The notes beneath the pieces were generated by a model that saw only the letters and a list, made by a program, of their open reading frames with translations, did not search any database and was not told where the DNA came from. The translations under genes were made by a program, and so were the position numbers. A stretch of DNA of 64,000 nt from Dipylidium caninum (taxonomy: Eukaryota; Platyhelminthes; Cestoda; Cyclophyllidea; Dipylidiidae). Shown here piece after piece: positions 38,231 through 51,241 of this stretch (position 1 is the stretch's first letter; each line of letters starts with the position of its first letter). The stretch is taken from positions 558,001-622,000 of the forward strand of contig QEYB01001296.1 of NCBI GenBank assembly GCA_017562135.1, given 5' to 3'.

Positions 38231-39649
38231 AACTATGAATACAGTATGGGAAATCCCTCCGTAAACTCACGAATTAGAATAGCTGAGTTTCGAAATAAAA
38301 GCAGTTAGACTCGATTTATAGAAAAAACGAGACGCCATGACACCCTGATACAACCTATATCTTATCATATAATAAAAGCGGAACTGCTTATTATCAAGAT
38401 ACGTTGTTGATGACTAAAGCATAATGGTAATAACTACTGTTAACCAGAGCACCCAGCGTCGTGGACCAAAACGGGCACAGATCATAAGAAGCATACGCCA
38501 CACTTTCGGAATCAGCGCGTGATATCTAAGGGCTCCATTAATTGATGCAGAAAAAGCGCTTAGCTTCAAACTTTTATCGCCATCGTCAAGGTAATTTGTT
38601 GATCCGTATTAATTCTGAAGAAATAACCCTGAAAAATCAACCTTAAAATCTGCACTTGGAACGGTGAATGCAACCCGACCGCTCTCTGGGTTCCGAACTA
38701 TTTTTTTTCCAGATTAATGTAGGGGTAAACTGATCACCAACTGCGCAATGACTCCAGCTCAAAATGAAACAGCCCCGAGTTAATATACCCTATAGCAGAT
38801 ACGACCGATACAAAAAATCGAAGAAAATAAGAGTAAAACCATGGCGTGTTAAGCTCGAGGGCGGTGACCCACGTTGCCTAATTCCTCCGCCAGCCACCTT
38901 AACAGGATCAATCCCACCGCAATGGGCAGACAGAGTCCAACCCACTGGCCTTCCAGGACAAAGCGTTACCTTAGTGTACCTATAACTCCTTTATTTGTTT
39001 CTCTAACGCAGTATTTGCATCCCCTATTCGTATGCTTTCTGCTTCCACCAAACTCGCGACGAGCTATAGCTAAACGGTACACGATGGAAACTAGGCAAAC
39101 AAACCGCTGAGGGATGGATAAACGGTTTGTGACAAATGAAGCATCAATAGACCACAAAAGGAACAAATAAGCAATTATGGCAAATTTACAAATTAACGCA
39201 ACTTTTTTAAATGAATTTAAACGCAACAATTGTTTATTCCAGAATGAACACTCCCGATGATGCCCAGAGAGCAATACATAATAATTTCGCAATTTCAAAA
39301 GCAACTACGAAGAATTAAAAACAAATCATGGAGAACAATGGCAAAAAGATCGTTTCTAAAATTACCGCAAAACAAGCTGAGTTTATTCCTTGTTATAGAA
39401 ATAGTTTCCCGTGTACACAATTACACGATGGACAGTCAGATGAGCTCTCAAGTAGAAAAATGAACAAAACATGGCTCCAAAGAGACCACAGATATATTTT
39501 GCGTATGAGTAGATAACATATGCATAACCAAAACAAGTGGCACCCATTAGAATAAAAAACAAAGGCAGTGTCAAGACACAATAAGGATAGCATAGTCTAT
39601 TTGATAAACAAGACAGACGGAAGAACTAACGGGTAACAACGTATAGAAG

Positions 39650-39916
39650 TCACTCTTCTAAATCGGAGGAAGTTAACGGACATGACCGATATGCACGGAC
39701 AGAAAATATAATTTCTTCTGGTATTCCTTGTATATTATCCAATAGGTAAGAGGTTGGAATATTGGGTGACAACTGACTACCTGAATTCGAAGGCTCCTCG
39801 AATGCTATGACTGAATCATCGTCGATATGGGTTTGTATCTGTAAATTCTTGGGCTCCTCCGGGAAAAAGTGCTTGAGGGGACGGGTTACGATACGGACGT
39901 TTCGCCTAACTCTCAT
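39650..39916 (-). CDS. Unassigned open exon, perhaps the 5' end of FAM13
   Basis: An 88-residue open frame starting ATG at 39916 (MRVRRNVRIVTRPLKHFF) and ending TGA. It has an acidic, coding-like middle (HIDDDSVIAFEEPSNSGSQL). It lies 1.4 kb upstream of the first FAM13 RhoGAP exon on the same strand. I found no donor whose phase fits the acceptor before 38230, and no similarity to known FAM13 N-termini. It may instead be a separate small gene or chance. Confidence 0.35.
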   Translation of the reverse strand: MRVRRNVRIVTRPLKHFFPEEPKNLQIQTHIDDDSVIAFEEPSNSGSQLSPNIPTSYLLDNIQGIPEEIIFSVRAYRSCPLTSSDLEE

Positions 39917-40499
39917 TGAAAGCAAATTTTCCCTCCAGAACTATTAGCAAAAACTTTTGCCTCTTAACAGACGAAAAGGAAAAAAACATGCCTAATTATG
40001 TCTAACGACAGGTTAGGTGAAAATACCGTAGAGTTAAGAGAGAATAAACAGCAAAATATAGCAAGATATGTTGGCCGCCTATTAATGCAAATAGCGCAAA
40101 TGACAGAGGAATAGATGGTGTTTGAATCACTTACTACGAAAAATATGTTTAATGGTGAAATTCCATAGCGAGACGGTCATTAATATTTTGACATATGAGA
40201 ACTATTCACTTTACGGAATACCTGCGATGTTAATCAAAAGTCCATATAACGCATCGTAAGGGAAAAATAAATCCTCACCAATGCAAACCAGACCGACTAG
40301 GAGTCACGTCAACAAGCTACGCCCCTGCCCACCTATGACTAGCACAAAAGCGGCGACAAATTCGACAACATCAGTTGCACCCCAGTTCAACAATGCATCA
40401 AACAAGACTACGGAAATGATGTTGATATCCAAGCACGATCCAGATGAATATTACGAAAAATAAAATTCAATCAAAATTTTTTTTGTGGAACACCAACAT

Positions 40500-41060
40500 T
40501 TATTGAAAAAAATCTACATTTTGATCAAGCAAGTATTTCCATCACTTTTAAACGGCTTTTGCCAGGGTATAGGAAATCCTTCATTCCGCCCCTAAAAAGC
40601 CTTGTCAAATATATTTTACTTATGCCAGACCTTTGCAGTTTTGCTTCTTAATTTATACTCTAACATCCAGACAAGTTGGAAATTTGACATCGCGAGGTCT
40701 GGTGAATAAGTTGGATGAGGTAAAAGTACAAACGTATGCGGTGAAGATGATCCTGACCTATACTTTTTGGATAGCCAATTTTGTATGAAGAATCGCCAAT
40801 AGCTTGACGTAGATCAGACTCCACCATCGCCCTCAGGATATCATATTCTGAGTTCGCACCTTAGTTCAAATACTTCGGCCATCATGTTTTCATCCCTTTT
40901 TTTTTTTTACACCTAACTATGACGCGCGTTTAGTTACAGAACATTTTTAAGCGTTACTAAATGGTTTGAACCCTTTGTTTGCCTTCAAATAGCATCGTAA
41001 ACGTTTTCCATTGTCGGCCTAACGAAATCATCATACCAGAACGGAACTTGTTAATTTTGC
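40500..41060 (-). mobile_element. Decayed mariner-family transposase
   Basis: Broken pieces of a mariner transposase appear in the right order on the minus strand: FRSG...LGRPTMENVYDAI (about 41040-40980), a segment like the helix-turn-helix region (about 40830-40760), HPTYSPDLAMSNFQLVWM (40665-40719; family form HPxYSPDLAPSDxHLF), and FPIPWQK near 40550 (family form LPxRWQK). Stops and frame changes separate them, and the central catalytic part is missing. The last catalytic Asp reads Asn. It is a dead internally deleted copy. Terminal repeats were not located. Confidence 0.65.
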
Positions 41061-42487
41061 AACCGAGCTCACCTTATTGACAAGACTTATTTGTTCTTTG
41101 AACGTGTGTCTTCACAAACAGATTACGAAGAAGCTCGCAGATAAAGGTTTATTACTTTCCTTTTTTTTTGGACTCCAGAAGAAAAAATTTTTTCTACTTA
41201 GGGGGTACATCGCGTTGCAACAATTTTCGCCTTACGCATAACTGGTATGGGAAGAATGGAAAGTGTTTTCTAATATGTACAATGTGAGCTAGTTTTACTT
41301 CCACAAGATTTCTGGAAGAGCTTGCCTTGTCATGAAAAAGAGGCATAGAAGCTGTCTTTATCAAAGTGTCCGAACTAAAAATTCCCCCCGAACAATGCTT
41401 GATTCACAGCATTAAATGAAATGTTTTTGAGTTCCGAAACATTGAAATCTCACGCCTGGAAAGTACGTCACAAATCGAAAATCCTAAATATAAATCGATA
41501 TAGATTACCATGGCTGTTGCGAAAAATTCCGATTCCCTTAACCTTTCTACAACTGAACACATCTCTGCGGTTGTAGGTGGTATAAGAATGCTATATGGAT
41601 ATAATGCCTTTGAACCTTTCATCTACCTCCATTAAGCCACTTGAATTATGAAATAAGTTACCAAGCCTCCGTGTATAGAGAATGATTTCGCGATATAAAT
41701 GTTACAAATTGCCAATCAAGTAAGCCCAATAGCGTATTATGTAAACCTAATTCGAATAAATGCGAAGTAAACTCCGCTTGAATTTATCTACATATACTGG
41801 ACCTGATGACCTAATGTGATACGGCGCCCAAGAGAGAGCACTTTTAGGCTCCGATTTGCATGCGTTTGAATTCTCAGGCCCCAGAAAAGCAGCAGCCTCC
41901 TTACATTTATACTGACATATAAACTTGAGGACGACTCTTATACATACACACGGTGTTAATTGCTAATTTTGAAGAATGCTACATTTTTGAAATTGGTTTT
42001 CGCAATCGGGAAGGACACCATATGTCTAGAATATACTTTTGGGAGAAGTGAGGTACAAATTTAGATGGTTCGTCCTATACAGATCTGATGGCGGTTGCTA
42101 CTGAAATCCTTCATTAAAATTAAAGTTTAGTCGATCGACAAATGAGATCTAATTTTTTTCTTTCTTTTCAGTATGTATACAATCCATTTATGCTGTATCT
42201 GTGTGACCATCTTCGTCACACACACGAAAAGTTGGGGACTAATATAATTACCATTCGGAATTATGCGTCATTTTTGGCATTTTATAATCGCATATGTTGC
42301 TTCAGTGCTTGATCTAATTACTTGTTTTAGGGTTTAATACCGCTTTTATGATTTGTTTAATCTCTCCACATTGACCCGTTAACCAGGAGAGGTTGTTACC
42401 TTGCTCTCTATGACCCATAAGTTCACCCGTAGTCCAATAATTCGAGCCCTTCTGTGCTGTTTTCTTAGTTTATGATAACGTGAGATT
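41061..42487. other. Intergenic stretch before the SEC14-like gene
   Basis: About 1.4 kb, AT-rich, with several poly-T runs (for example 41160-41170). It probably includes the SEC14-like promoter. No exon or RNA gene was recognised. Confidence 0.4.
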
Positions 42488-45400
42488 ATGGATGGAATTA
42501 GCCTCCAAGAGTCTTTATCCAGTATCGATTCAAGCTTATTTAGCACGTTTAGACAAAAAACTTCTGACTTAAAATTTCCGAAGTTGGAAAGTGATCAGTA
42601 TATTGCCAGATGGTTGAAGGCAAGAAGTTGGGATGTCGGGAAAGCCGAAAAGATGTTTCGGGCGCATTTGGAGTGGAGAAGTGAGATGAAGGTTTGTTTT
42701 TGCATAGGGTATTACGTCATTTTGCCGTTTACCCAACGTGGATATATGATACAAACTGTACAAGTGTCTATTTGTTCAATTTGTTTCCTGTATCTCCTCC
42801 TGTCACTACTACTACAAATGATGTGCGCTGTATTTTCATTGCTATTTTGTCAATCTCTTTAGGATTTTTTTAAACCAAACATTGTTGCTTCACGTACAAA
42901 AAGTATTCGTCTGGAAGCCATAGGACGGTCTAAAAACTAACCTTTTTGCTATTTTTGTTGGCACTAGTAGTCGGGTTTCGACTGCTGCGCTCATTTTTAT
43001 ATTGGCACCTTCATATTTTTGACGATTTTCCTAAATTGCGCTATTCGATGCATTGATTGTCGGTCTCGTCGTTGTTGCTGAGAACCGTAAACTTTGATCC
43101 AATCAACCCTTGTTATTTCTATAGGTTATTACCACTATATCGTTAATTATTAATAAGATATCCATTCTGATACATTAGTGACAGCCACATAGGTGCTTTG
43201 CAAGTACTAAACAACTGATGTATAAAAAAATTGGTAGATTACATAATCTTCCTACTTCCAATCCCATCAGTTGGACGAAATACTTCCCGCATTTAAGATG
43301 CCGGAAGTAATTGAGAAATACTTCCCTGGTGGTATCTGTGGGGAGGATAAGTTTGGTCGGCCCGCCTTCATCTGTCCCGCAGGCACGGCAGATGTGGTTG
43401 GAACTGATGCGCTCGGCGTCACGTACTCAGCTCGCGCTCTCGCGCTACTATGTGATGGAGAAGATTGTAGAGGAGGTACTACCTGCCCAATCGAAGAGGA
43501 AGGGGCGCCCTGTCGACCAGTTAGTCATCATCTTCGACCTGCAGCATATGAACCGGCATCAGTTATGGAGGCCATGGCTTAACTTTGTCCTCGAAATAAC
43601 CTCCGTCTTTGAGCTCAATTTTCCCGAACTGATGGCTGTTTGCTTCGTGCTTAACGCCCCCTCTTTCTTCTCTATGATCTTCTCTCTCCTCAAACCTATT
43701 CTCAGTAAGGAGACTCAGGACAAAATCCACGTAAGCATAATTTCTTTTTACTTTTGTTGCTCGATATGGCTGCTACTCAAGGCTGTATCCGTTCGCATCA
43801 AGTTCCATTACCAATTATTTTATATTTAATGATCAGCTTACTTGTTACATTTTGTTATATTTGTCCTTCGTGGATTAAACATTTACTTAATTTTGTGATG
43901 ATTTATTACTTTAGGCAATATTTTGTTGCTTTATGTTGTCAATGAATATAACAGTTTTCGTTGCCTGTGCACGAATTTCATGTCCCTTTTGTGTCCACTT
44001 GGTGAAGAATTGTTTTGAAATCGATCTATTTGCTCTCGTCTATACTGGTTTTATGATCACAAATTTCATTTACTGGGGTAATTTTCTCGATATTGGGATT
44101 GATGCCGTTCAAACCCGTGACTAATTAATTATATACTATCTCGTGTCGATTTCACATTTTCTTTTTACCTAACAAACTGGTTTCGTATTAAAACACAAAA
44201 TAGTAAAATATTTTATCTGAGTACATTACTGACTGTCTTGGTTTTTACTTGTTTTTGTCTAATCTCGTGGATTGTTTTCTGATAACTGTTTATTTTGCTG
44301 GTTTTTGACCATAATCTTGCTCCTATCCGAAAATACTATCCTGAAGAGTATATGCGACCAATATTTCTTTTTCCATGTGGACATAGGTGTTTTCTTGAAA
44401 AATATTAAAATTTTCGGCATACTGAAGAAACATAATTTCTTTTGTCTCATCTCGTTCGCGACGATTATAGCAGACTAACTTGTTGCCTGTTTTGGGAGTA
44501 TTTTTCATCTATCCATCGATTGATTGATGCTTTGTGAAACGCATTTAACTTGTTAAGAAATAATGTCTTCCGCAAAAGTATCCATTGTACATTATTATTA
44601 GCTTGTGATGAAAAGAAAAGGTGGTATTTGTAACTTATTTTTTTCAATACTATTCGATTGCGATTTCTGGGTATTTTTCGCAACCTCAAAACGTACTCGT
44701 ACATGTAGCGGAAATGGAATATAGATACTTTACCTGCATGCATCATTCTTTTTGGGTATCTTGGTTGGAATGCACTTTTCCAACAACAGGATGCGCATTC
44801 ATACCCCGACATTCCGAATGTTTCACTACGAAGCTCTATTTTCCTGCTAATAACAAAACTCTTGTGGCACAACAAAGCAAACAATGCATCTGATACCCCA
44901 TAGTGCGACTAAATTCCTCTACTTTCATATCTAGATTTTTTTGTCGAAATGCTTATCGACTTGCGTTGTTTCGCTTTCGGGATGTTTGTTTGTTAAGTTC
45001 TGAAGTTTCCTTTGTCCCAATACACACAATAATGATATGAACGTAAATATCCATGTCTTCGAGGGAAAATTCCTCTGCGGTTCTGCGTACAACTTGATTA
45101 GGTATGGATCGACACACGTAGTTATAAGATTTATTCGTCCGTTTATAAGTTGTTCGTATGTCCCTGGTTTTTAATAGTGTATTTAATTCCAAATCTAAAT
45201 TACTCTTACGGAACACAAGACCTTGTATATATACACTCGTAGATTTCGTGGCAATTTTGGCTTAACTTGATAAGGATACTCACGTTGTCGAAAAAGTTAT
45301 TAAAACATTTGGGTGATTTTAATATTTTGAAACATTTAGCCAATTTAATCCGTGCCTATAGGTATGTCGTTTTTGGGGGCTATTTTTAGCCGTCTTTCGC

Positions 45401-48400
45401 TTTGAAAGGTACTTTTCTTACATTGATTCTCGATACCTTTTTTCAGTAACTGGCCTCACCGTTACACTGACGATATTTGGCCTACCTTTGGCCCATGGGA
45501 GATCTTAACTTACTCTTTTTAATTACATAGTCAATTTTATGGCCTCTTTTCTCCATTCATTTTATATGAGGGATCATCTTTCGTCGTTGCCTCTTTTTTT
45601 TCGAGCATTTCCTCAAAAGTACATTTTAGCCATCTTAGCCATTGCTTTTATCACAACGCAAAAATAAGTGTTGAATGCGACATCGATACGATCCCACGTC
45701 CTTTGCAATTTCGCTACTCTAACACGAATTATTGGGGTTTTCCCATATACGCTGAACGATGGCTCTTCGTACAGGGATTATACTTCACTTCGATCTGCAT
45801 TCGTCATCAGGATCATCGCAAGCCAGTGGTTGTGGGATACGTTTACAGCTACCAAGTTTTTCTACTTATTTTCGTCGTAAATACATCCTTTTGGTAGTCG
45901 GCAACGTAATCGAACCCAAAATGAAATGTTTGAAAAGTAGCAGGAAGAAAGGCGGGCTTGTTAAATCATATAAAAAATGAAGTTTCCTCTTAGTTTCCAT
46001 TCCTGTTTTTTCGCTTCAATTATACTCTACACGAGTGCGATTAAGCATGTGTTATTTGGGGAAAACTTCATTTGCATACTATTTTTAAGCATTAAATATA
46101 TTATGTCAACTCTGAATTCGTACCAAATCAAAGTTTCCCTGATAGATGTTCAAGTCAGTTATTTTTATCATCTCTATTCGAGCTAGGAACTTTCATACTT
46201 TGATGTTCAACTGTTTTTATCGTATGACTTATTCTAAAATTGTATCGGCTTTATTTTGCGCCTTTCCAAGTCCACAGTGCATAGTCTGTACCATGTTCAC
46301 TCCTCATATGGATAGCCAATTGACTAAACTGTATGACCCTGATGCTTGTGAGCTCGTCAAGTCCAGCACTTCTTATCATTAGATTTATGTGATACATAGT
46401 TGACCTATGATATTTCAACCTTGTCTATTGAATGTTGTTGCCCGATTTCCAGCCACTCATTGGACTGGCTACTAGAATGCTTCGATGTGTACCATCTCTT
46501 GTGCCTCCCGATAAAGGCTCGAAGTTTAGCTCATTCAACTTCGAGGAAAGTTACCATAATTGACCTGAGTACCATCTCTTAGTATTTTGCACAATTACAA
46601 ATCATGGGAAATAAATTACTCCCGGCTGTTATATTAACCAAATAAAGATTGCCAAACCAATTTCTGGAATTAACAACACATTTTGCTGTTATGCACTTCA
46701 ACTTCCCGAACGCCAAGAATCTAGCAATTGACTATTTTTCCTCATCTTTTCGTACATACTACCAAGAAGGTTTTTACTACGTGTGAATTCATCTGAAAGC
46801 CGCAGATCTTTCCGCCTCAACAGAAAATATTACTTTACATTCCTGGAAATAAGGGAAAATTTTTTCGTGGCAACGTAGCTTTCTTACATGCCTTTGTGGG
46901 TTTTGCTTCCATTTGCCAATTCTGTCTTTTCCTCCTTACTTTCTGAAATGTCGTATGCCAAGTAGTCGTGATGTCCGTCGACAAATGAGTGAATTTGCAA
47001 AACATCACAGTAATTTCGTTTGAAAATAAATAATCCCGATCTTAAAATGACCTTTTTCTTATCGATAACTTATTCTATTGAGAACATGTTCGAGTGCAGA
47101 AGAGTATTGTCTAGTTCACGATATTTTCTTCGTGGGTCTGAGTGAACGCAGTCTTGTTTACTCATCGCATTCTTTCTACAATGACCATCTGAGCATCTTC
47201 ACCTCAAATATGCAGCAACAGCGTAATAACATCAACTAGCACACATTGTCAGGTAGCTTTTGGGATACGACTCACTTCTGACAAAATTCGCTTTCAAACA
47301 ATCCTTTTTATTTTCCGGAAGACGAATTATTACTTTTTGAGACTTTATCTACTTTATTATGGAATTCATATCACTGCCATACTTTCATCGTCAGAATGAT
47401 TAATGGTGCTTTGTTGTAGGTTTGGAAAAATTGAAATAGCGCTCCCACAGAGATTGAAAATGACTTAGAATTTGTCTAGAATCATCATCATCACATATAT
47501 ATATGTATATATCAATGCTACCGTTTAACCACTTTGCACATATTTTTGATGCTTTGCATCAAAGTCTTAGTCACCTACTGTTAAACTTGCTTAGTTGCGA
47601 AGCGTACTCGTTTTCTGCATCCGAGAACACTTAATTTCCCTAAAACTAATGAAAGTCACTTAAAGATAAACGTAAATAACGCCTTTAATTGCTATCATTT
47701 GTTCTGTACGAGTTAAAATTTCGAAACTACTATCCTATACCCGAAGTCGAGTTTCCTCTTCTCTTTTTTTGACTATACCCTCGGTCATGTCTTTTGCTTT
47801 CACACATTTTTCGTCCCTTCCGAACTGCTCAATGACAATCTGGCGTCTCCGAGTCAGCGTCCATAATCCCTTCAAGTCGGTTCTGATTTAATTGATGACA
47901 AACTAAAATATCACTCGTTAAAAGTACAAGCATCTACTGTGAGATTGTTTATGGCTAACGAATGATGCCCCATCTTGGCATAGGTTGCGTAAAAATGGAA
48001 AATTGACTCCAGTAAATGGTGAGTGAGGCATGTACAGCATTATGACCAGTGTTCTTTGATGTATGTCGTCGTGTGAATTAAGGTGCCTCGAGATTGCACA
48101 CTGTCACTGCTAAACACCTCATGTTAAACAATTTTGTGTCCAAACAAACCAAGAACGCAAAAAAATCATCCTGCAAGTGTCTTTCACACACGCCCACTGT
48201 CTTTTAATAATCCAATCTCCACGGCTCTGCATTTTTACCTAAAGCCTCTCATTGAATATGATTTCGCTATAGCATACCATTCGTCACACGATTTATCTGT
48301 GTAGTCCACTCGGCGACGGTTTTTGGGCTTCAAGAATTTACTATTCGTCGCTTATAACGTCAATAGTGCCTTCTCAGAAGGAAGTCGACAAACTTTCCCG

Positions 48401-50482
48401 TGATAATCTCGTGAACTTAGTTTTGCCAGCGCCAAGATTGAATGAGTGCTAAAGCTTCTACACCTTTCCATGAAAGAGTCTGAAATCATACCAAGTGATT
48501 GTGATTAAACAGTTAACTAATAGAGTATACTCCCCCCCGTACCTCTATTCTTGCCCTTTATAAGAGCATCAGACATCACCTACACTAGCTGGGGTGTAGC
48601 TTATTTGCCCACCAAACTGGTTCACTCTTCTCCCCGGACCACTGCATACTGGGCAAATCTGCTCATATCTAACTTCACCTACGAATCTACTTTGTGGTAC
48701 CCCTAATTAAAAAGTAGATTTATTAGTAGCAGCATTCAGCACGGCTGAGGATCACTCTGCGTAGATAAAAGAACGAATCGAAGGCAGCAGTATTTTCTGT
48801 AATAAAATGGATATTAAATCGCAGGTCTCAGGGAAAGCAACGCAGACCCGGTGTGAAAACAATGCTCAGGGGTAGATTCCAATCTCTTGTTAGAGATATC
48901 TATCGAAACCTAACGAAAGGCATTTTATTTTCTTCAAATCATAACATTTTAAGGCAAAACTGTTGCTCTTGGGCGCTTTTCTGCTTCGTCGGAACCACTT
49001 TGTTCTTGAGCATTTATTCTTTCAGTGGGAAGGTTTAGTGAAAGGCATTTCGTTTTTTTATTTGTCTTCTTTGTCTTATTACCAATTACAATTTTAAATG
49101 CGCCCTTTTCGAGTATCTGCTTTGTTTTATTAACTGGAAATCGTTTATGAGTAAATTTTATCGCTAAGACATGTTCCTTATCATCGCTTAACGCCTCTAT
49201 GCCTTCATCTCCGTCATTTTGCGTTAATAGGCTTTTTAACTTCATCCGATGAAAGACATGGGGAAACAACCAATTCACTGTTGAGCGAATCATGTTTTTT
49301 CTCTTACGCAACCTCTTATAGGGTTTTTAGATATTTCCTTTCTATTCAAAAGTACATTTTGATTGCAGTCCATTTAAGTATGCTGCGCCAGGTATTTCAC
49401 CGATTCCTACTTAGTAATACCTTTTGCTGTATTTGTCATAATAATGACTTAGTTTTAACCCATAAGGCAGCAGTGGTTTGGACCCAATAAATAGTAATTA
49501 CCGCGAGAATGAATAGTTCTTTATGAATGTCCCTTTCTAGGTGCTCGGTTCCAATTATCTCGAGGAGCTGCTGAAAATTTTCAATCCTGAAGACCTTCCG
49601 GCTTATTACGGCGGCACGATGCGTGACGCCAATGGCGATCCTAGGTGTCCCTCACGAATTTGCTGGGGCGGCACTGTGCCCGAGTCTTACTACCAGATTC
49701 AGCAATCCTCACCCGCATCCGCTGAGGTGGCAGACGACGCCTTCCTGCTCGTGTCCGTGGGGCGTGGTAGCAAGGAGTACTTCTACATTGGAGAGGCAAG
49801 GGCTGGAGACACCGTCTCGTGGGAATTCTACACTGAATCAAATGACATCGCGTTTAGTCTCTGGGTGGAGATATCGAATGGTTCAAATTCACCTGTGGAT
49901 GAAGCAAACCGGCGGCGCCTGTGGAAGGCGCGCGGGCAAAATAGTGGCGGTGGCGGAAGTGGGAGCAGTAGTATGGTTGCCTCGTTATCCTTCAATAGTC
50001 TTCTTGGTGGACAAGGAACAGGAGGCAAATTGGATCTGAAGCAGGTCACACGGCCCGTGCGTGTAGATTGTGACCTGGTGCCTGAAATAGGCAGTCGAAA
50101 AGTTGATGTGGACGGAAACTACTATCTTCTGTTTGACAATTCCTATAGCTGGACTCGTGCAAAGCGCATTTGGTGCAAAGCTGAGGTAATACACTTCTTC
50201 CCGCCAACAACACACGGTAATTCGAATAACAACTCTATTGTGGACGGAGAAATAAAAGAGGTGGAAAAGGCGGTGGACGTTGCTCTCTCTGAAGTGATGA
50301 AGACAGTATGCGCGCGGGACTACTCCAGTCTCTCCACAATTGATGTTGACATCTCAGCGATGACGATTATTCTCCTCAGAACACTACCCATAATTCGGCG
50401 TCAGTTCCGTTCTCAGCCCTCCTCCTTTCCCCCCTCTCCCCGAGGCGTTAAGTTTAAACGGCCCATAAAAACGGTTGTTTAG
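42488..50482 (+). CDS. SEC14-like lipid-transfer protein (CRAL-TRIO and GOLD domains)
   Basis: Cytosolic lipid-binding/transfer protein like human SEC14L1-4. Three exons, 42488-42691, 43271-43730 and 49541-50482, all in phase 0, give about 534 residues. Exon 1 has the CRAL-TRIO N-terminal helices (YIARWLKARSWDVGKAEKMF). Exon 2 has the lipid pocket (VIEKYFPGGICGEDKFGRP, QLVIIFDLQHMNRHQLWRP, NFPELMAVCFVLNAPSFF, KPILSKETQDKIH). Exon 3 starts VLGSNYLEELLKIF, then AYYGGTMRDANGDPRC and the GOLD domain (VSWEFYTESNDIAFSLWVEI, YYLLFDNSYSWTRAKRIWCK). Two oddities: one extra A near 43402-43403 breaks the frame inside exon 2, and the GOLD domain carries a Gly/Ser-rich insert (around 49938-49975). The 5.8-kb intron 43731-49540 holds no recognised gene. 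Confidence 0.92.
43731..49540. other. Large intron of the SEC14-like gene
   Basis: AT-rich 5.8-kb intron flanked by GTAAGC and CTAG. It contains many short open frames on both strands but none with a known motif, and a TATATATATGTATATAT tract at 47496-47512. No transposase or RNA gene was recognised. Confidence 0.6.
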
Positions 50483-50905
50483 AGTCTTTCTTCCAATAGA
50501 GCCTATTTTTTTACTTAGTCTGATAAGTTACTCTCGACGATTTTGTTATTCCTTTCCAATTTCTATACGGAGGTATTCCTCTGGTACTTTTACCTCTCGG
50601 CTTCCTTTTGGATACCTCCGACTGCTTTATATGATTCCCCGCAAGAGCCCCAGCGTGGCCTCCCTCGAGGCGGCATTTGTACGCATACGCAAAATTTTCC
50701 TTCAAATATAATTGCGTTTACAAATAATCTCACCTTAATCGAGAATCTGTTTCTGACCGTGTGCATTTTGATTGGTTTTATTTGTTGACATTGAGAAGAC
50801 GTTGGAGAATCTCGTAACAGCATGCGACTAGGCAGACTACTCGTTAACGTTCTCACGAAATTTTTCTTTCTCCTTTCCGCACACTAATGTGCTTTGTCGT
50901 TTTAG

Positions 50906-51241
50906 CAACCTTGTCCACCATGATTCTCCCGCGCGGAGCGTTGCCCTCCGCGTCCTTTTGTGCCTTCTCGCACGAAACGGTGTTTTTTCAATCTTGTACT
51001 TGACGAGCACGAAAAATAGGGCATCTCCTTTTTTGATGTTTCACAATTTTTATTCAGTCATGAGGAGTCACGCAAAGGAATTTCATTTGGAAGCTATATT
51101 TTTTTTGTCAAAGAGATATTGCCAGTGTTGATAACCGTTCTGGCTGTCGTTAACATGCTGGCCGTTCCAATGCTCTTTGCACGTGGCGCAACTCACTGCG
51201 CCGTCGAAGACCTGGTTGCATTTCGGAAGTCAGGCATCTAA
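50906..51241 (+). CDS. Last two exons of an unrecognised membrane protein
   Basis: Two open pieces fit as exons: 50906-50979 (acceptor gttttag, donor GTGTTT) and 51114-51241 (acceptor caaag, TAA at 51239). The second encodes a clear hydrophobic helix, LPVLITVLAVVNMLAVPMLF, then ARGATHCAVEDLVAFRKSGI and stop, with GC-rich coding-like codons. Read in the same phase, the first ends ARSVALRVLLCLLARN. It resembles the end of a multi-pass transporter, but I cannot name the family. Upstream exons were not found in the 420 nt between it and the SEC14-like stop codon, so it may be a fragment or an alternative 3' end. Confidence 0.4.

Noticed and set aside
40281..40463. Thr/Asn-rich 60-residue plus-strand frame
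   Set aside because: Low complexity, no splice or promoter context, next to a dead mariner.
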